Shown here piece by piece: positions 1 through 8,166 of a stretch of DNA of 64,000 nt. This DNA comes from JASDSY01 sp041441465 (lineage in GTDB: Bacteria > Muiribacteriota > UBA9980): assembly GCA_041441465.1 (NCBI GenBank), contig JASDSY010000003.1:1-64000 (forward strand). The letters are read 5' to 3'. The notes beneath the pieces were generated by a model. It worked only from the letters and a program-made list of their open reading frames with translations, did no database searches and had not been told where the DNA came from. Position numbers and translations under genes: made by a program. How positions within the stretch are numbered: the first letter of the stretch is position 1; each line of letters opens with the position of its first letter.

Positions 1-19
1 AGATTTTTTTTATTTTTAA

Positions 20-1735
20 CTAAAATGATGGAAATAATTTCACACGGTCTCTTAATTTATTTTGAATTTTAGGTAAAAGCCCTATTATATCTTTTTCATT
101 CATTTTAAGGCCTTTTAAATGTTCATAAAACGGCGTGGCATTTCTGTCCATATTTTGAATATTCAGTAATTTTTTAGCAAGAGCGCCTATCAAAAACACT
201 GATTTTTTAGCAGCATTATTAAAAAATTCCTTATTATTCATAAAAAAATCTTCAATTATTGTCTTTTGTTTTTGAAATTTTTCGTCGTTATTGTATGAGT
301 TAAGACTTGAAAGTTGATTTTGCATATTATCTTCTCCTTTTATATTCTTAAATAAATTAAGTTCAAAAAAATATTTTAACATTGAAAAGCCGTTTAAAAC
401 TGGAAAATAAGCATTATTTTCAGGTTTTTGCGCATAGTTTTCACGGGATTTTTCCATTATTCTCCTTACACAGAGCTTAAAGTCGAGCTGATGCCCATAA
501 AAAACCTTTGATAAAACTTCCAAAAATTCTTTTATGTCTTTGAAAAAATCTTTTATTATTTTAAAATTAAAGCTAAAATTTCCATCATTTCGATAATTTT
601 GTGACCATTTTTCTACACAGTGCCTTGCAATATATAATTTTTTAAATCTTGAAGGCAATATATCTTCAATCATTAACAAAATTTTAAATACCGAGCCGTC
701 AATCCCTTTTGGGGCATCAAAAAAAAGAAGAGTTGAATTAATATAATCTTTTGAATCGCCTAAAATGTCAAATATTTCATTTTCCATAGTAATCATACTG
801 TTATAATCTTTTTTATCGGCAATACTTAATTTTTCAGATTTTTCTTGCAATTTTTGAATTATTTCTGAGTTAAATTTTGATTCAAGAAATTTAGGAAGCA
901 GCAGATAATTTAATCCGCAAAGTGTAAAGCGGAGGTTTTCAGCGGCAAATTTACGCCCTAATTTCAGATTATCAGCACATTCACCGCAAATAGGAAGGTT
1001 TTTCCCTGATTTTTTTTCATTAAAACCGCCGGTTATAAATCCAGGTTGATCAATCGTATAAATTTTGAATGGAAAAGCCACGCCAAAAATCTTTGTCTTA
1101 TTACCGCAAACACAGCATATCATATTATCTATAGGAAAAAAATACTTGTCATCATCATTTGCGACACATGTTTCATAAACATATTCCTTAATGAAATTTA
1201 GTTCATTTATATAGTATTCTTTATCTTTTTCAATTATTTTTATAGTCAATAATTCACATTTATCACTTGAATTATTAACAGCTTCTATAACTTCTGTTCT
1301 GGCTTTTTCAAATATTTCTTTATTCAAAATAAATTTTTCTTTAATTTTTAATAAACAATTTTCGGGATCACGTTTTTTGGCAAATTCACAAATTTTATCC
1401 ATTGGTAAAAAAATACGATTAAATGTTTTGGAAATATCTGCAATCTTTGAAATAAATGTGGCATCACCACCACGGGAAGATATTTTTTTATAAAGATACT
1501 TTAAGGTTTTATCAGAATCAAATTCATCAAAGCCAACACCTTCATAAAAATATTCATTATTATCTTTTTTGAATTTTATATACACCACAACCTGCTTTTT
1601 ATCGCCTTTTTGTTTTGGTAATATATCCAGCATTTGTTTAATTTGAATATCTCTTTCAGAAACTTCTTCGCTGGCATTTTCAGTGCCGCTTTGAGTACGG
1701 CAGTATTTTCCGAGCGCAAACAATCCATTAAGCAT
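20..1735 (-). CDS. cas8b: Cas8b, large subunit of type I-B CRISPR Cascade (TM1802/Csh1-like)
   Basis: The 571-residue product resembles the TM1802/Csh1 family, the large subunit of the type I-B Cascade complex that takes part in PAM recognition and target binding. Visible signs are a zinc-finger-like pair of CxxC motifs (about residues 208-211 in ICCVCG and 249-252 in ICGEC), the family-typical stretch between them (GFITGG), and the LLLPKFL segment shortly after. The ATG is preceded by AAAGGAG at good spacing. It is the first recognisable gene of a leftward operon; cas7, cas5, cas3 and others are expected beyond base 1 but cannot be seen. No cas6 or repeat array lies upstream in the window. 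Codons are strikingly A/T-rich compared with genes from 2951 onward, which fits a transferred defence module. The family call is by pattern recognition and fairly safe; the exact subtype is inferred. Confidence 0.8.
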   Translation of the reverse strand: MLNGLFALGKYCRTQSGTENASEEVSERDIQIKQMLDILPKQKGDKKQVVVYIKFKKDNNEYFYEGVGFDEFDSDKTLKYLYKKISSRGGDATFISKIADISKTFNRIFLPMDKICEFAKKRDPENCLLKIKEKFILNKEIFEKARTEVIEAVNNSSDKCELLTIKIIEKDKEYYINELNFIKEYVYETCVANDDDKYFFPIDNMICCVCGNKTKIFGVAFPFKIYTIDQPGFITGGFNEKKSGKNLPICGECADNLKLGRKFAAENLRFTLCGLNYLLLPKFLESKFNSEIIQKLQEKSEKLSIADKKDYNSMITMENEIFDILGDSKDYINSTLLFFDAPKGIDGSVFKILLMIEDILPSRFKKLYIARHCVEKWSQNYRNDGNFSFNFKIIKDFFKDIKEFLEVLSKVFYGHQLDFKLCVRRIMEKSRENYAQKPENNAYFPVLNGFSMLKYFFELNLFKNIKGEDNMQNQLSSLNSYNNDEKFQKQKTIIEDFFMNNKEFFNNAAKKSVFLIGALAKKLLNIQNMDRNATPFYEHLKGLKMNEKDIIGLLPKIQNKLRDRVKLFPSF

Positions 1736-2136
1736 GGTTAATATGCTCCTTTAAAACAAAGTTATTTTTATTTTTTTGTGTTTGAAAGCCGTTTAATAAA
1801 TAATATTTAATTATGATCTGAGAAAAATTAATTGAATAAAAAAATAAGATACAGAATTTTCCGAAATGATTTGTCATTCCGGCCTGATTAAAAAGAATTT
1901 TTGATTTGTTTTGTAAAAAACTAATCATGATAAAGACCTTTAAATTAAATTGAACGCTGGTTCGTATTAACTTAAAATTACTTTACCACTTTTACTTAAA
2001 ATATGCAAGATTTTTTCAGGAAAATTTTAATAAAAACATATATTCATGACATTTTCCATCATATTTCAGCGAATACTTTTTTGAATTTATGTTCAATTTG
2101 TCACTTAAATGAAAATAATATACTTAATAAAAATTC
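1736..2136. other. Intergenic region upstream of cas8b
   Basis: This 400-base AT-rich stretch has no CRISPR repeats and no convincing gene. A 66-codon minus-strand reading frame (1728-1928) has AAAGG before its ATG and overlaps the cas8b start by 8 bases, but its product resembles nothing I know. A short imperfect hairpin (CCGAAATGA / TCATTCCGG, one mismatch, 1861-1882) has no T-tract, so it is not a terminator. Confidence 0.4.
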
Positions 2137-2550
2137 TTATTCCTTCTTAAAACTAACAGCAAGCGCAAAAAACTCCACAAGAATAAATAACAAAGCAGGG
2201 CGGTACCATATAGCCATAATACGATCTACTTCCGCAGTGACAGGATAAGCCGGATCAAAAACTATAGGAACTACATCGCCCGCCTGATACGGCAAAAATT
2301 CATCATACGTCAGATAGGAACGAAACTCATGTTTCATGCCGTCAGCGGTTGTGAATTCGATCAGCGGATGACCCAAAAAATCGTATCTGCCCTTACCGTA
2401 ACTATGCTTTACCGATACTACTTTTTTATAAAGCCCGTGTCCTCTTTCATATACATAAACAAATTTCAATGGCTCATAAAATAAAATCAGAGCGCCAAAT
2501 ATAGTTATTGCCATAAATAGAAACATATTTAATTTACCTTTTGCTATCAT
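2137..2550 (-). CDS. DUF3592-like two-helix membrane protein
   Basis: The 137-residue protein has an N-terminal transmembrane helix (about residues 8-26), a central soluble beta-rich section of about 80 residues, and a C-terminal helix (about 115-133). This arrangement and the sequence VPIVFDPAYPVTAEV match the DUF3592 pattern (a value/period/cross-section then YNP-x-x-P-x-x-A-E before the second helix). Function of DUF3592 is unknown; it sits in the inner membrane. The ATG has GAGGAAAG upstream; a second ATG eight codons later also has AAAGG. It is convergent or isolated with respect to cas8b, and a second DUF3592 protein lies at 4492-4977, on the other side of the metallo-beta-lactamase gene. 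Confidence 0.65.
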   Translation of the reverse strand: MIAKGKLNMFLFMAITIFGALILFYEPLKFVYVYERGHGLYKKVVSVKHSYGKGRYDFLGHPLIEFTTADGMKHEFRSYLTYDEFLPYQAGDVVPIVFDPAYPVTAEVDRIMAIWYRPALLFILVEFFALAVSFKKE

Positions 2551-2950
2551 TTACTTTCCTCACAGAATAAATATTAAACTGATATATTGCTAAAAATACA
2601 GCTTATCAAAAATAATATATTTATTCAATATAATAATTTATCATTTTTGATTAAATCACTTGACAAAAGCTATCCTGTAATTTAAAATTGTTTAGTGAAG
2701 TAAAATTATAAGTTAGAATTCTGCCCTTTAAACTTCAAAAGCCTTTATTTTTTTTGTTTTTTTTACAATTTAAATTTCTTTTATTCCCGATTTCATAATG
2801 AATATAAAATAAAAATGAAAGTATTAATCCTTTATCAGAGCTTTAATTGGATCACAGCTTTAGTTGTCGGATTATATGCTTCATTTCACCATAAAAATCA
2901 ATTTGTTACCCAAACGCCTCTTAACTTAACACATTTAAGGAGTATAAAAC
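2551..2950. other. Divergent intergenic region, AT-rich
   Basis: Four hundred bases separate the DUF3592 gene (minus) from the metallo-beta-lactamase gene (plus). A promoter-like TTGACA/TAAAAT pair is at 2660-2688; if used, it gives the plus-strand gene a leader of about 255 bases. An ATG at 2815 opens a frame with no ribosome binding site that overlaps the next gene out of frame, so I do not call it. Confidence 0.4.
2660..2688 (+). promoter_or_regulatory. Putative sigma-70-type promoter
   Basis: TTGACA (2660-2665), 17-base spacer, TAAAAT (2683-2688). It is the best match upstream of the metallo-beta-lactamase gene at 2951 but is unusually far away. Confidence 0.45.
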
Positions 2951-4348
2951 ATGACGGTATTCCACAATAAAAACTTCAAGATAAAAACGACATATAACTC
3001 CGCTCTGGCACTCGCGATTTTCCTTATTTTCATAATCATGCCGGGCATTGCCGCCTCTCAAGGCAGCGTAAATTCAGCCAAAAACGATAATTCAACACCG
3101 GGCGGCGCAAATTCGGCAAATACGCTTCGCGTCACTTTCCTTGACGTATGGCAGGGCGACTGCGAAATAATCCGCACGCCGTCAGGAAAAGTTATAATGA
3201 TCGACGCCGGCGACCGTGAGGACAATAAAAAACAGAATATCGCCGAAACAAGAATACTGCCATATCTTAAAGCTAATGGAATAAATAAAATCGACATCCT
3301 TGTAATAACCCACCCGCACGCCGACCATATAGGCGGGCTTCTTTCGATAGTCCCTAAAATACCGATAGGGATTGTTTATGAAAATATGCCTACGACGACA
3401 ATGACATATAAATCGATAATAGAAATGTTCAAACAAAAAAACATTCCTGTACAAAAACTCTGGAAAGGCGATAAACTCGACTTTGGCGACGGCATAGACG
3501 TAACAGTGCTTCACCCGCCGAAACAATGGATAACGCTTCCTATAAATTGCGGCGTTTCCACTCTAAACAGCAGCCAGGCAAATAATTCTGGGCATACTTA
3601 TAATTCTTCCAAAGATATGAATGCTTCAGACACAAATGAAAACAATACAACAATTAAAAATCAATATTTGCAATCGGAAAATCTCGACCTTAAGACTGTC
3701 GTAAGGGATGTCACAAGCAATTTAAATCAATTTTCTATAGTCTTAAGAATGAAATACAAAAACATCGTGTATCAATTCGACGGCGACGCCGAAAACGAAG
3801 CACAGACTGAAATGATAGTCGGAAATAAAAAGGAATTGACACAAACCGACGTTTATAAAGTGGCGCACCACGGTTCGAAAACTTCATCCAGGGAATCGTT
3901 TATTGCCAAAATTGTCCCGGCTGTCAGTATATTATCCTGCGGCACCGGAAATAAATTCGGCCACCCTGCCTCATATACCGTACAAACGCTAAAAAAATAC
4001 AACAATGTGATATACCGTACCGACTTAAATAAGACCATTGAAAGCGTGACTGACGGCCTGTCAGTTCCGCAGTTTTTTCCCGAAAAAGTTCATGACGTCA
4101 AAGAAATATCGGAAAACATGCTGAATAAAATTTCAACAAAATCCGATAACCGTGAAAAAAATATCGATTATTTCGCTAGCTATTTGAAATCATGCGGCGG
4201 CGAAAACCTTAAAATACTCTCACCTACAATAAAAAAAGCAGTCGATATGCTTAAATACGACTCGTATCAAAATAAAAGCGATTTTGATAATCTTAAGAAA
4301 AAAATCGATGTATTACAGGAATTATATGACAAATCAGCCGAAGAATAA
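2951..4348 (+). CDS. Exported ComEC/Rec2-like metallo-beta-lactamase-fold hydrolase
   Basis: The 465-residue protein starts with a signal peptide (hydrophobic core about residues 17-33, ending near IAASQG). After a Ser/Asn-rich linker, residues about 58-340 form a metallo-beta-lactamase domain of the ComEC C-terminal type: FLDVWQGDC, MIDAGD, the metal-binding HPHADHIGG (about residues 118-126) and VAHHGSK (about 303-309) are all present. A low-complexity insertion (about 205-240) and a Lys-rich helical C-terminal tail (about 370-465) are extra. ComEC itself is an integral membrane DNA channel; here the hydrolase domain alone is exported, as in many solitary MBL proteins. Substrate is unknown: nucleic acid or phosphodiester cleavage is plausible. 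SD AAGGAG precedes the ATG. It ends at a bidirectional terminator. Confidence 0.8.
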   Translation: MTVFHNKNFKIKTTYNSALALAIFLIFIIMPGIAASQGSVNSAKNDNSTPGGANSANTLRVTFLDVWQGDCEIIRTPSGKVIMIDAGDREDNKKQNIAETRILPYLKANGINKIDILVITHPHADHIGGLLSIVPKIPIGIVYENMPTTTMTYKSIIEMFKQKNIPVQKLWKGDKLDFGDGIDVTVLHPPKQWITLPINCGVSTLNSSQANNSGHTYNSSKDMNASDTNENNTTIKNQYLQSENLDLKTVVRDVTSNLNQFSIVLRMKYKNIVYQFDGDAENEAQTEMIVGNKKELTQTDVYKVAHHGSKTSSRESFIAKIVPAVSILSCGTGNKFGHPASYTVQTLKKYNNVIYRTDLNKTIESVTDGLSVPQFFPEKVHDVKEISENMLNKISTKSDNREKNIDYFASYLKSCGGENLKILSPTIKKAVDMLKYDSYQNKSDFDNLKKKIDVLQELYDKSAEE

Positions 4349-4432
4349 TAAAATTTAAACGGCATACTAAAAAGTACGTAATTAAATAAAATTATTGAAA
4401 AGATATAAAACCGCTGAATTAAAATAAGAAAA

Positions 4433-4467
4433 CCCGGAGTAATTAATCATCGCTCCGGGCTTTTTTA
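4433..4467. terminator. Bidirectional Rho-independent terminator
   Basis: CCCGGAG (4433-4439) pairs with CTCCGGG (4453-4459), followed by CTTTTTTATT; the minus-strand reading is followed by TTTTCTTATTTT. It lies between convergent genes ending at 4348 and 4492. Confidence 0.85.
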
Positions 4468-4491
4468 TTGCAAAAAAATTAATCTTTATTA

Positions 4492-4977
4492 TCAATTGCT
4501 TTTTAAAACCTTGAAAATTGAAGCCGTAACCGAATCTTTGAGCGCATTGAACTGCCGCTCGAATAATACTGGAAGAAAAGTTAAAAATGCCGCGAAAAAT
4601 AACGACAGCGGCAGGGCCCAGAGCGTGAAGAACGAACTTATTTCAGCGTCCTGCGGAGTCGCCGGGTTATAAAGAACGGCGGTACGGTCATTAACGCCGG
4701 GAGTGAACATCCCAGATTGCACCTTCGAGGTGAACTTATATTCCTTGCCGTCTTTCGCGTTAAACACGACAACCGGATAATTTCGATAATTATTATATTT
4801 ATTGCTGGACCGCCTTGAACGGTCATCTTCAATTTTAACGCTTTTTTCGGCTATTACTTTTCCGAATGCGCGTTCATAATTTTTAGAGAGGCTTACCGAT
4901 TGGAATGTGAAAAAAAAGCCGCCGATAATAAGACAAATGCCTATTACTATCGCGCTCAGACGCTGCGTGTCATTCAT
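4492..4977 (-). CDS. DUF3592 domain membrane protein
   Basis: The 161-residue protein has a transmembrane helix at about 7-27, a soluble middle with the DUF3592 hallmarks (NYPVVVFNAKDGKEYKFTS, then VLYNPATPQDAEI), and a second hydrophobic region at about 117-140. It is a better match to DUF3592 than the paralogue at 2137-2550. Function unknown; predicted inner-membrane. The ATG has AAAGG seven bases upstream. It is monocistronic, shares the terminator at 4433-4467 with the MBL gene, and is divergent from the methyltransferase operon. Confidence 0.75.
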   Translation of the reverse strand: MNDTQRLSAIVIGICLIIGGFFFTFQSVSLSKNYERAFGKVIAEKSVKIEDDRSRRSSNKYNNYRNYPVVVFNAKDGKEYKFTSKVQSGMFTPGVNDRTAVLYNPATPQDAEISSFFTLWALPLSLFFAAFLTFLPVLFERQFNALKDSVTASIFKVLKSN

Positions 4978-5082
4978 AATTTACCTTTCCTTATTTATCA
5001 AAAAATTAAAATTCCGGCAATCTAATATTAAGTTTATCAAAATCAAGCCGTTTTTTCAATTAAAAACATAATTAAAATTGCA

Positions 5083-5111
5083 TTGACATTTATAAGCATT
5101 TTCTATATAAT
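5083..5111 (+). promoter_or_regulatory. Sigma-70-type promoter of the methyltransferase/rSAM operon
   Basis: TTGACA (5083-5088), 17-base spacer, TATAAT (5106-5111): perfect consensus. It stands about 55 bases before the first gene of the operon at 5165. Confidence 0.8.
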
Positions 5112-5164
5112 TTTTAAAAGTTTTTAACCTGACAGCTTGATTTTTAAAATAAAGGAGTCATATT

Positions 5165-5830
5165 ATGACTTATAATGAATGGTCCGATTCGAAGTTCGTA
5201 GAGCATTACAACCAGAATTACGCCATGAGCGTTGAGGATATTAACAAATACATGACCGAACTCAAATTGAATTCAAATGACGTTTTAATAGACTTCGGCT
5301 GCGGCTGCGGCGATATCGTCGACGCTGGATCGCATATCGCCCAAATGGCCGTCGGCGTCGATTCCTCGGAATTCCAGATAAAACTGGCGGAGCAGCGTTT
5401 AAAAGGCCGTAAAAACACTAAGGTTATTCATAGTTCATTTTTAGACTGCGATATTTCAAATTTCAAAATAACCAAGGCGTTCTCCAGAAAGGCGCTCCAC
5501 CACCTGACCGACGATGAAAAAATGACTTTCATAAAAAAAATAGCGCCTAATTTTGAAAAAAAAGCGATATTTTATATCGAAGACGGTTTTTTCAACTTCG
5601 ACAAAACGATTTTAAAGCAAAAAATAGACGACATAATGGCCGAAGCCGCCGCTTATTACGGAAACAGGTTTGAAAAGATAAAAAAAGACTTCACGTCGAC
5701 GATACTTGACGAATATATAACCGATTACGCCACATGGGAAAAAATATTCACAAGCTGCGGATTCGAGATAGTCGAAAAACGTCCGCGCGTAATGTTTTAC
5801 GGCACATTAATAGCCCGGAAAATAGAATAA
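5165..5830 (+). CDS. Class I SAM-dependent methyltransferase
   Basis: The 221-residue protein carries the Rossmann motif I IDFGCGCGDIVDAG (about residues 41-54), motif II with an acidic residue (VGVDSSE, about 65-71) and motif IV-like FSRKALHHL (about 105-113). It should transfer a methyl group from S-adenosylmethionine to a small molecule, but the acceptor cannot be read from sequence. It is the first gene of a four-gene operon (methyltransferase, radical SAM, ATP-grasp, MFS). The gap to the next gene is only 19 bases. SD AAAGGAG precedes the ATG. The context suggests modification of a peptide-like or amino-acid product rather than RNA or protein methylation; this is inference. Confidence 0.8.
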   Translation: MTYNEWSDSKFVEHYNQNYAMSVEDINKYMTELKLNSNDVLIDFGCGCGDIVDAGSHIAQMAVGVDSSEFQIKLAEQRLKGRKNTKVIHSSFLDCDISNFKITKAFSRKALHHLTDDEKMTFIKKIAPNFEKKAIFYIEDGFFNFDKTILKQKIDDIMAEAAAYYGNRFEKIKKDFTSTILDEYITDYATWEKIFTSCGFEIVEKRPRVMFYGTLIARKIE

Positions 5831-5849
5831 AACGGAATAGGAAAAAGAA

Positions 5850-6809
5850 ATGAACGACAGTAAAATTTTGACAGAAGACAGGTTTTCATTAATAAAAAAA
5901 GGGCCGCTCGGCACTTGCTGGTACGGCAAATATCACTATATAGAGCCGTGGATAGGCTGCGAACATAACTGTGTTTACTGCTATGCCAGACAGCGCGGCG
6001 AAGTCGTCGAAAAAATGAAGGAAATGGGCGTACAATTCGAAAAACCGCGCCTTCTCTTTGAACGCGGCAAATTATTAAGTGAAATAGCTGAAGGTATTGA
6101 AAAGCACCAGGTGAAAATCGTCAAACTTTCGAGGTATACGGATTTTTTCAGTCCAGAATTCGTAAAAAACGGCTTATCGGCCGAAATATTAGAAACGCTT
6201 GGAAAATCGAGCGCCGAACGCCTGATCATAACTACCAAGGGCGTTCCTGACGCAAATTGCATAAAAATGATGGAAAAATATAAGGATAAAATTTCTTATA
6301 ACGCGGCGATCAAGCCAGATACCAAATTAGTGCTGGAGCCGGGAACTCGAAAAGCCGAAACCAGAATTGAAGCAGCCGCAAAGATTGCGGCACTAAATAT
6401 AAAAACAACGGTACACATGGATCCGCTTACAATAGGAGTCGATGAACTAAGCGATATGGAACCGTTTTTCATTAAATTAAAGAAAAACGGCCTCACAAGG
6501 CTTATGTTCTCATTTCTATTGCTGAACCAGAATTTTATCGATTATATGAATTTAAAGTTGGGAAAAGAAGCCACTCTCGAAATTTTAAAAAATTTCGACG
6601 TTGAAAACGACAAAAAATTCCTTCCAAAACTCGACGAAAGATTCATTTCGACAAATGAAACCATAAAAAAAGACTATGCCTGCAAAATAGGCGATATGCT
6701 CAAAAAGCACGGCTTCGATTTCGTGATATGTTCGCTCAAAAGCACTCGCGGCGGCCCGGAATTCAAAGTGCCTAACTGCCCGTCATGCGACGGAACGTTC
6801 TATGCCTAA
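5850..6809 (+). CDS. Radical SAM protein, spore-photoproduct-lyase-like (COG1533)
   Basis: The 319-residue protein has the radical SAM cluster motif CxxxCxxC in GCEHNCVYCYAR (about residues 35-46), the form typical of the SplB/COG1533 family, and ends with a CxxC pair (NCPSCDGTFYA) at the extreme C-terminus. It should bind a [4Fe-4S] cluster and cleave SAM to the 5'-deoxyadenosyl radical. COG1533 includes spore photoproduct lyase but most members have unknown substrates. It has no SPASM domain. Its last eight bases overlap the ATP-grasp gene and it follows a methyltransferase, so a role in a dedicated biosynthetic pathway is more likely than DNA repair here. That role is inferred; the family call is secure. 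Confidence 0.82.
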   Translation: MNDSKILTEDRFSLIKKGPLGTCWYGKYHYIEPWIGCEHNCVYCYARQRGEVVEKMKEMGVQFEKPRLLFERGKLLSEIAEGIEKHQVKIVKLSRYTDFFSPEFVKNGLSAEILETLGKSSAERLIITTKGVPDANCIKMMEKYKDKISYNAAIKPDTKLVLEPGTRKAETRIEAAAKIAALNIKTTVHMDPLTIGVDELSDMEPFFIKLKKNGLTRLMFSFLLLNQNFIDYMNLKLGKEATLEILKNFDVENDKKFLPKLDERFISTNETIKKDYACKIGDMLKKHGFDFVICSLKSTRGGPEFKVPNCPSCDGTFYA

Positions 6810-8166
6810 AATATTAATTCCCAATATAGAAGAGGCATTTTTCCATAATTCACCAAACAATAAACTGCCCGAAGGACTTCTTGCCAAATTAAGCGTCCTT
6901 TACGCGCGTTTTTTGCTATGCTCCGAAAGCGGCGATTATATAGTCGTGCCTGATTCGATCGACAACGATTTTATAGATTATTTAGGGGAACTGCGCGGCG
7001 GCGGCTATATTAAGACTAAAGTCATAAATGCAGGCTTCCGTCTTGAAAATGGACAACTAGCAGAAACCGCAGCAAATACCCCTGAAATCATTGAAACTTT
7101 AAAACGGCTGAACTCAGGCAATGATACCCACCAAAAGGCGGCTGATAACTCCAATATTGAATCTAAAACCAATTCAGCGCCGGAACATAATTTAAAAAAT
7201 ACCGGTAATTCGGAGTTATCTTCTAATTTAGTTCTCGAACCGTTCATCGCGAGTGAAAATATAGTAAAAATATCCGAAAAAACCGCGATTCCGGTTGCCC
7301 GCCTTAAAAACTCAGTAATTACAAAAGGCACAGTAAATAATTTCAATAATAAAATTTTCATAAAAAACGCGGCCGTTAAGCTCGGCATTGCCGTAATAAA
7401 AGGCATTACGACATCAGGCATAGATAACATAAAAAACGCGGCCGTTAATATCGCCCGCGAAACAAACAGCGGCGTAATGATAAAAAAACCTGATTTCGCG
7501 AGCGGCCTTGGAAATTTAGGCGGAAGCCTTGAATATGTATTAAGCAATTTAGATTCATTCTATGACGGCGGCGAGGTCATAGTCGAGCAATTTATCGAAT
7601 TCAAAAAAATAATCGGCGCTCTTGTAAATATTTCCAAACCAGGGTTCGAATTCGCCGGACTCGACGAACAAATATTCACCGAAGGATGCTGGTGCGGTTT
7701 CTCTTACCCTGCTAAACTTCCGCCCCAACTATTCGGCGGAATAAAAAACGACTGCCTGAAACTCGGAAAATTTTGCCATAATTCAGGGCTCCGCGGAGAA
7801 CTGAACATCGATTTCGTAATCGCTGAAGTTAACGGCAAGCTCTGTCATATGCTTTTAGAGACTAATTTCAGGCATAACGGCTTCGGATTGATTTTGAAAT
7901 ACGCTGCTAATTACTTCGGCACTTATAAAAAATGCGTATCATACATAGAAAATTTCAGAATTCCGGCAGGTGTCAATACATTCATCGAGTTAAAAAAAGT
8001 GATGAATAAATTTTTAATCGCGGCGCCCGGTCAGGACCAGGGAATAATAATAGCGGCGCCGCCTTTCGAGAATAAGTGTTCCTTGATATTCGCGGCAGGC
8101 AGCCAAAAAGAAATCGCCGAATTAATACAAAACGTAACGGAGGAACTAAATTGCGCGAAAAATTGA
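6802..8166 (+). CDS. ATP-grasp ligase, peptide-ligase-like
   Basis: The 454-residue protein has an N-terminal pre-ATP-grasp-like segment (about 1-70), a variable low-complexity linker (about 95-150) and an ATP-grasp core (about 170-385). Visible elements are the nucleotide-binding lysines in VMIKKPDFASGLGN, the metal-binding ELNIDFV and LLETNFRHNG (about residues 332-358, E..N.R pattern), and the intervening VEQFIEF. ATP-grasp enzymes join a carboxylate to an amine or similar nucleophile through acyl phosphate. The overall shape recalls PGM1-type peptide ligases, but I would not assign a substrate. The start overlaps the radical SAM gene by 8 bases and the end overlaps the transporter by 16, so translation of all three is coupled. 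Confidence 0.75.
   Translation: MPKILIPNIEEAFFHNSPNNKLPEGLLAKLSVLYARFLLCSESGDYIVVPDSIDNDFIDYLGELRGGGYIKTKVINAGFRLENGQLAETAANTPEIIETLKRLNSGNDTHQKAADNSNIESKTNSAPEHNLKNTGNSELSSNLVLEPFIASENIVKISEKTAIPVARLKNSVITKGTVNNFNNKIFIKNAAVKLGIAVIKGITTSGIDNIKNAAVNIARETNSGVMIKKPDFASGLGNLGGSLEYVLSNLDSFYDGGEVIVEQFIEFKKIIGALVNISKPGFEFAGLDEQIFTEGCWCGFSYPAKLPPQLFGGIKNDCLKLGKFCHNSGLRGELNIDFVIAEVNGKLCHMLLETNFRHNGFGLILKYAANYFGTYKKCVSYIENFRIPAGVNTFIELKKVMNKFLIAAPGQDQGIIIAAPPFENKCSLIFAAGSQKEIAELIQNVTEELNCAKN

Noticed and set aside
1861..1882. Hairpin CCGAAATGA/TCATTCCGG as a terminator or CRISPR repeat
   Set aside because: No T-tract and it occurs only once.
1728..1928. Minus-strand 66-codon frame with an SD before cas8b
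   Set aside because: Product resembles no family, composition follows the AT-rich background, and it overlaps the cas8b start; listed only in the intergenic note.
2003..2248. Plus-strand 81-codon frame
   Set aside because: Opposite the DUF3592 gene, lacks an SD and a protein-like composition.
2815..2960. ATG-initiated small frame before the MBL gene
   Set aside because: No ribosome binding site and it runs out of frame into the MBL start.
8076..8150. Upstream ATG start of the MFS protein
   Set aside because: It would give a basic N-terminus deep inside the ATP-grasp gene without an SD; TTG 8151 has GGAGG.
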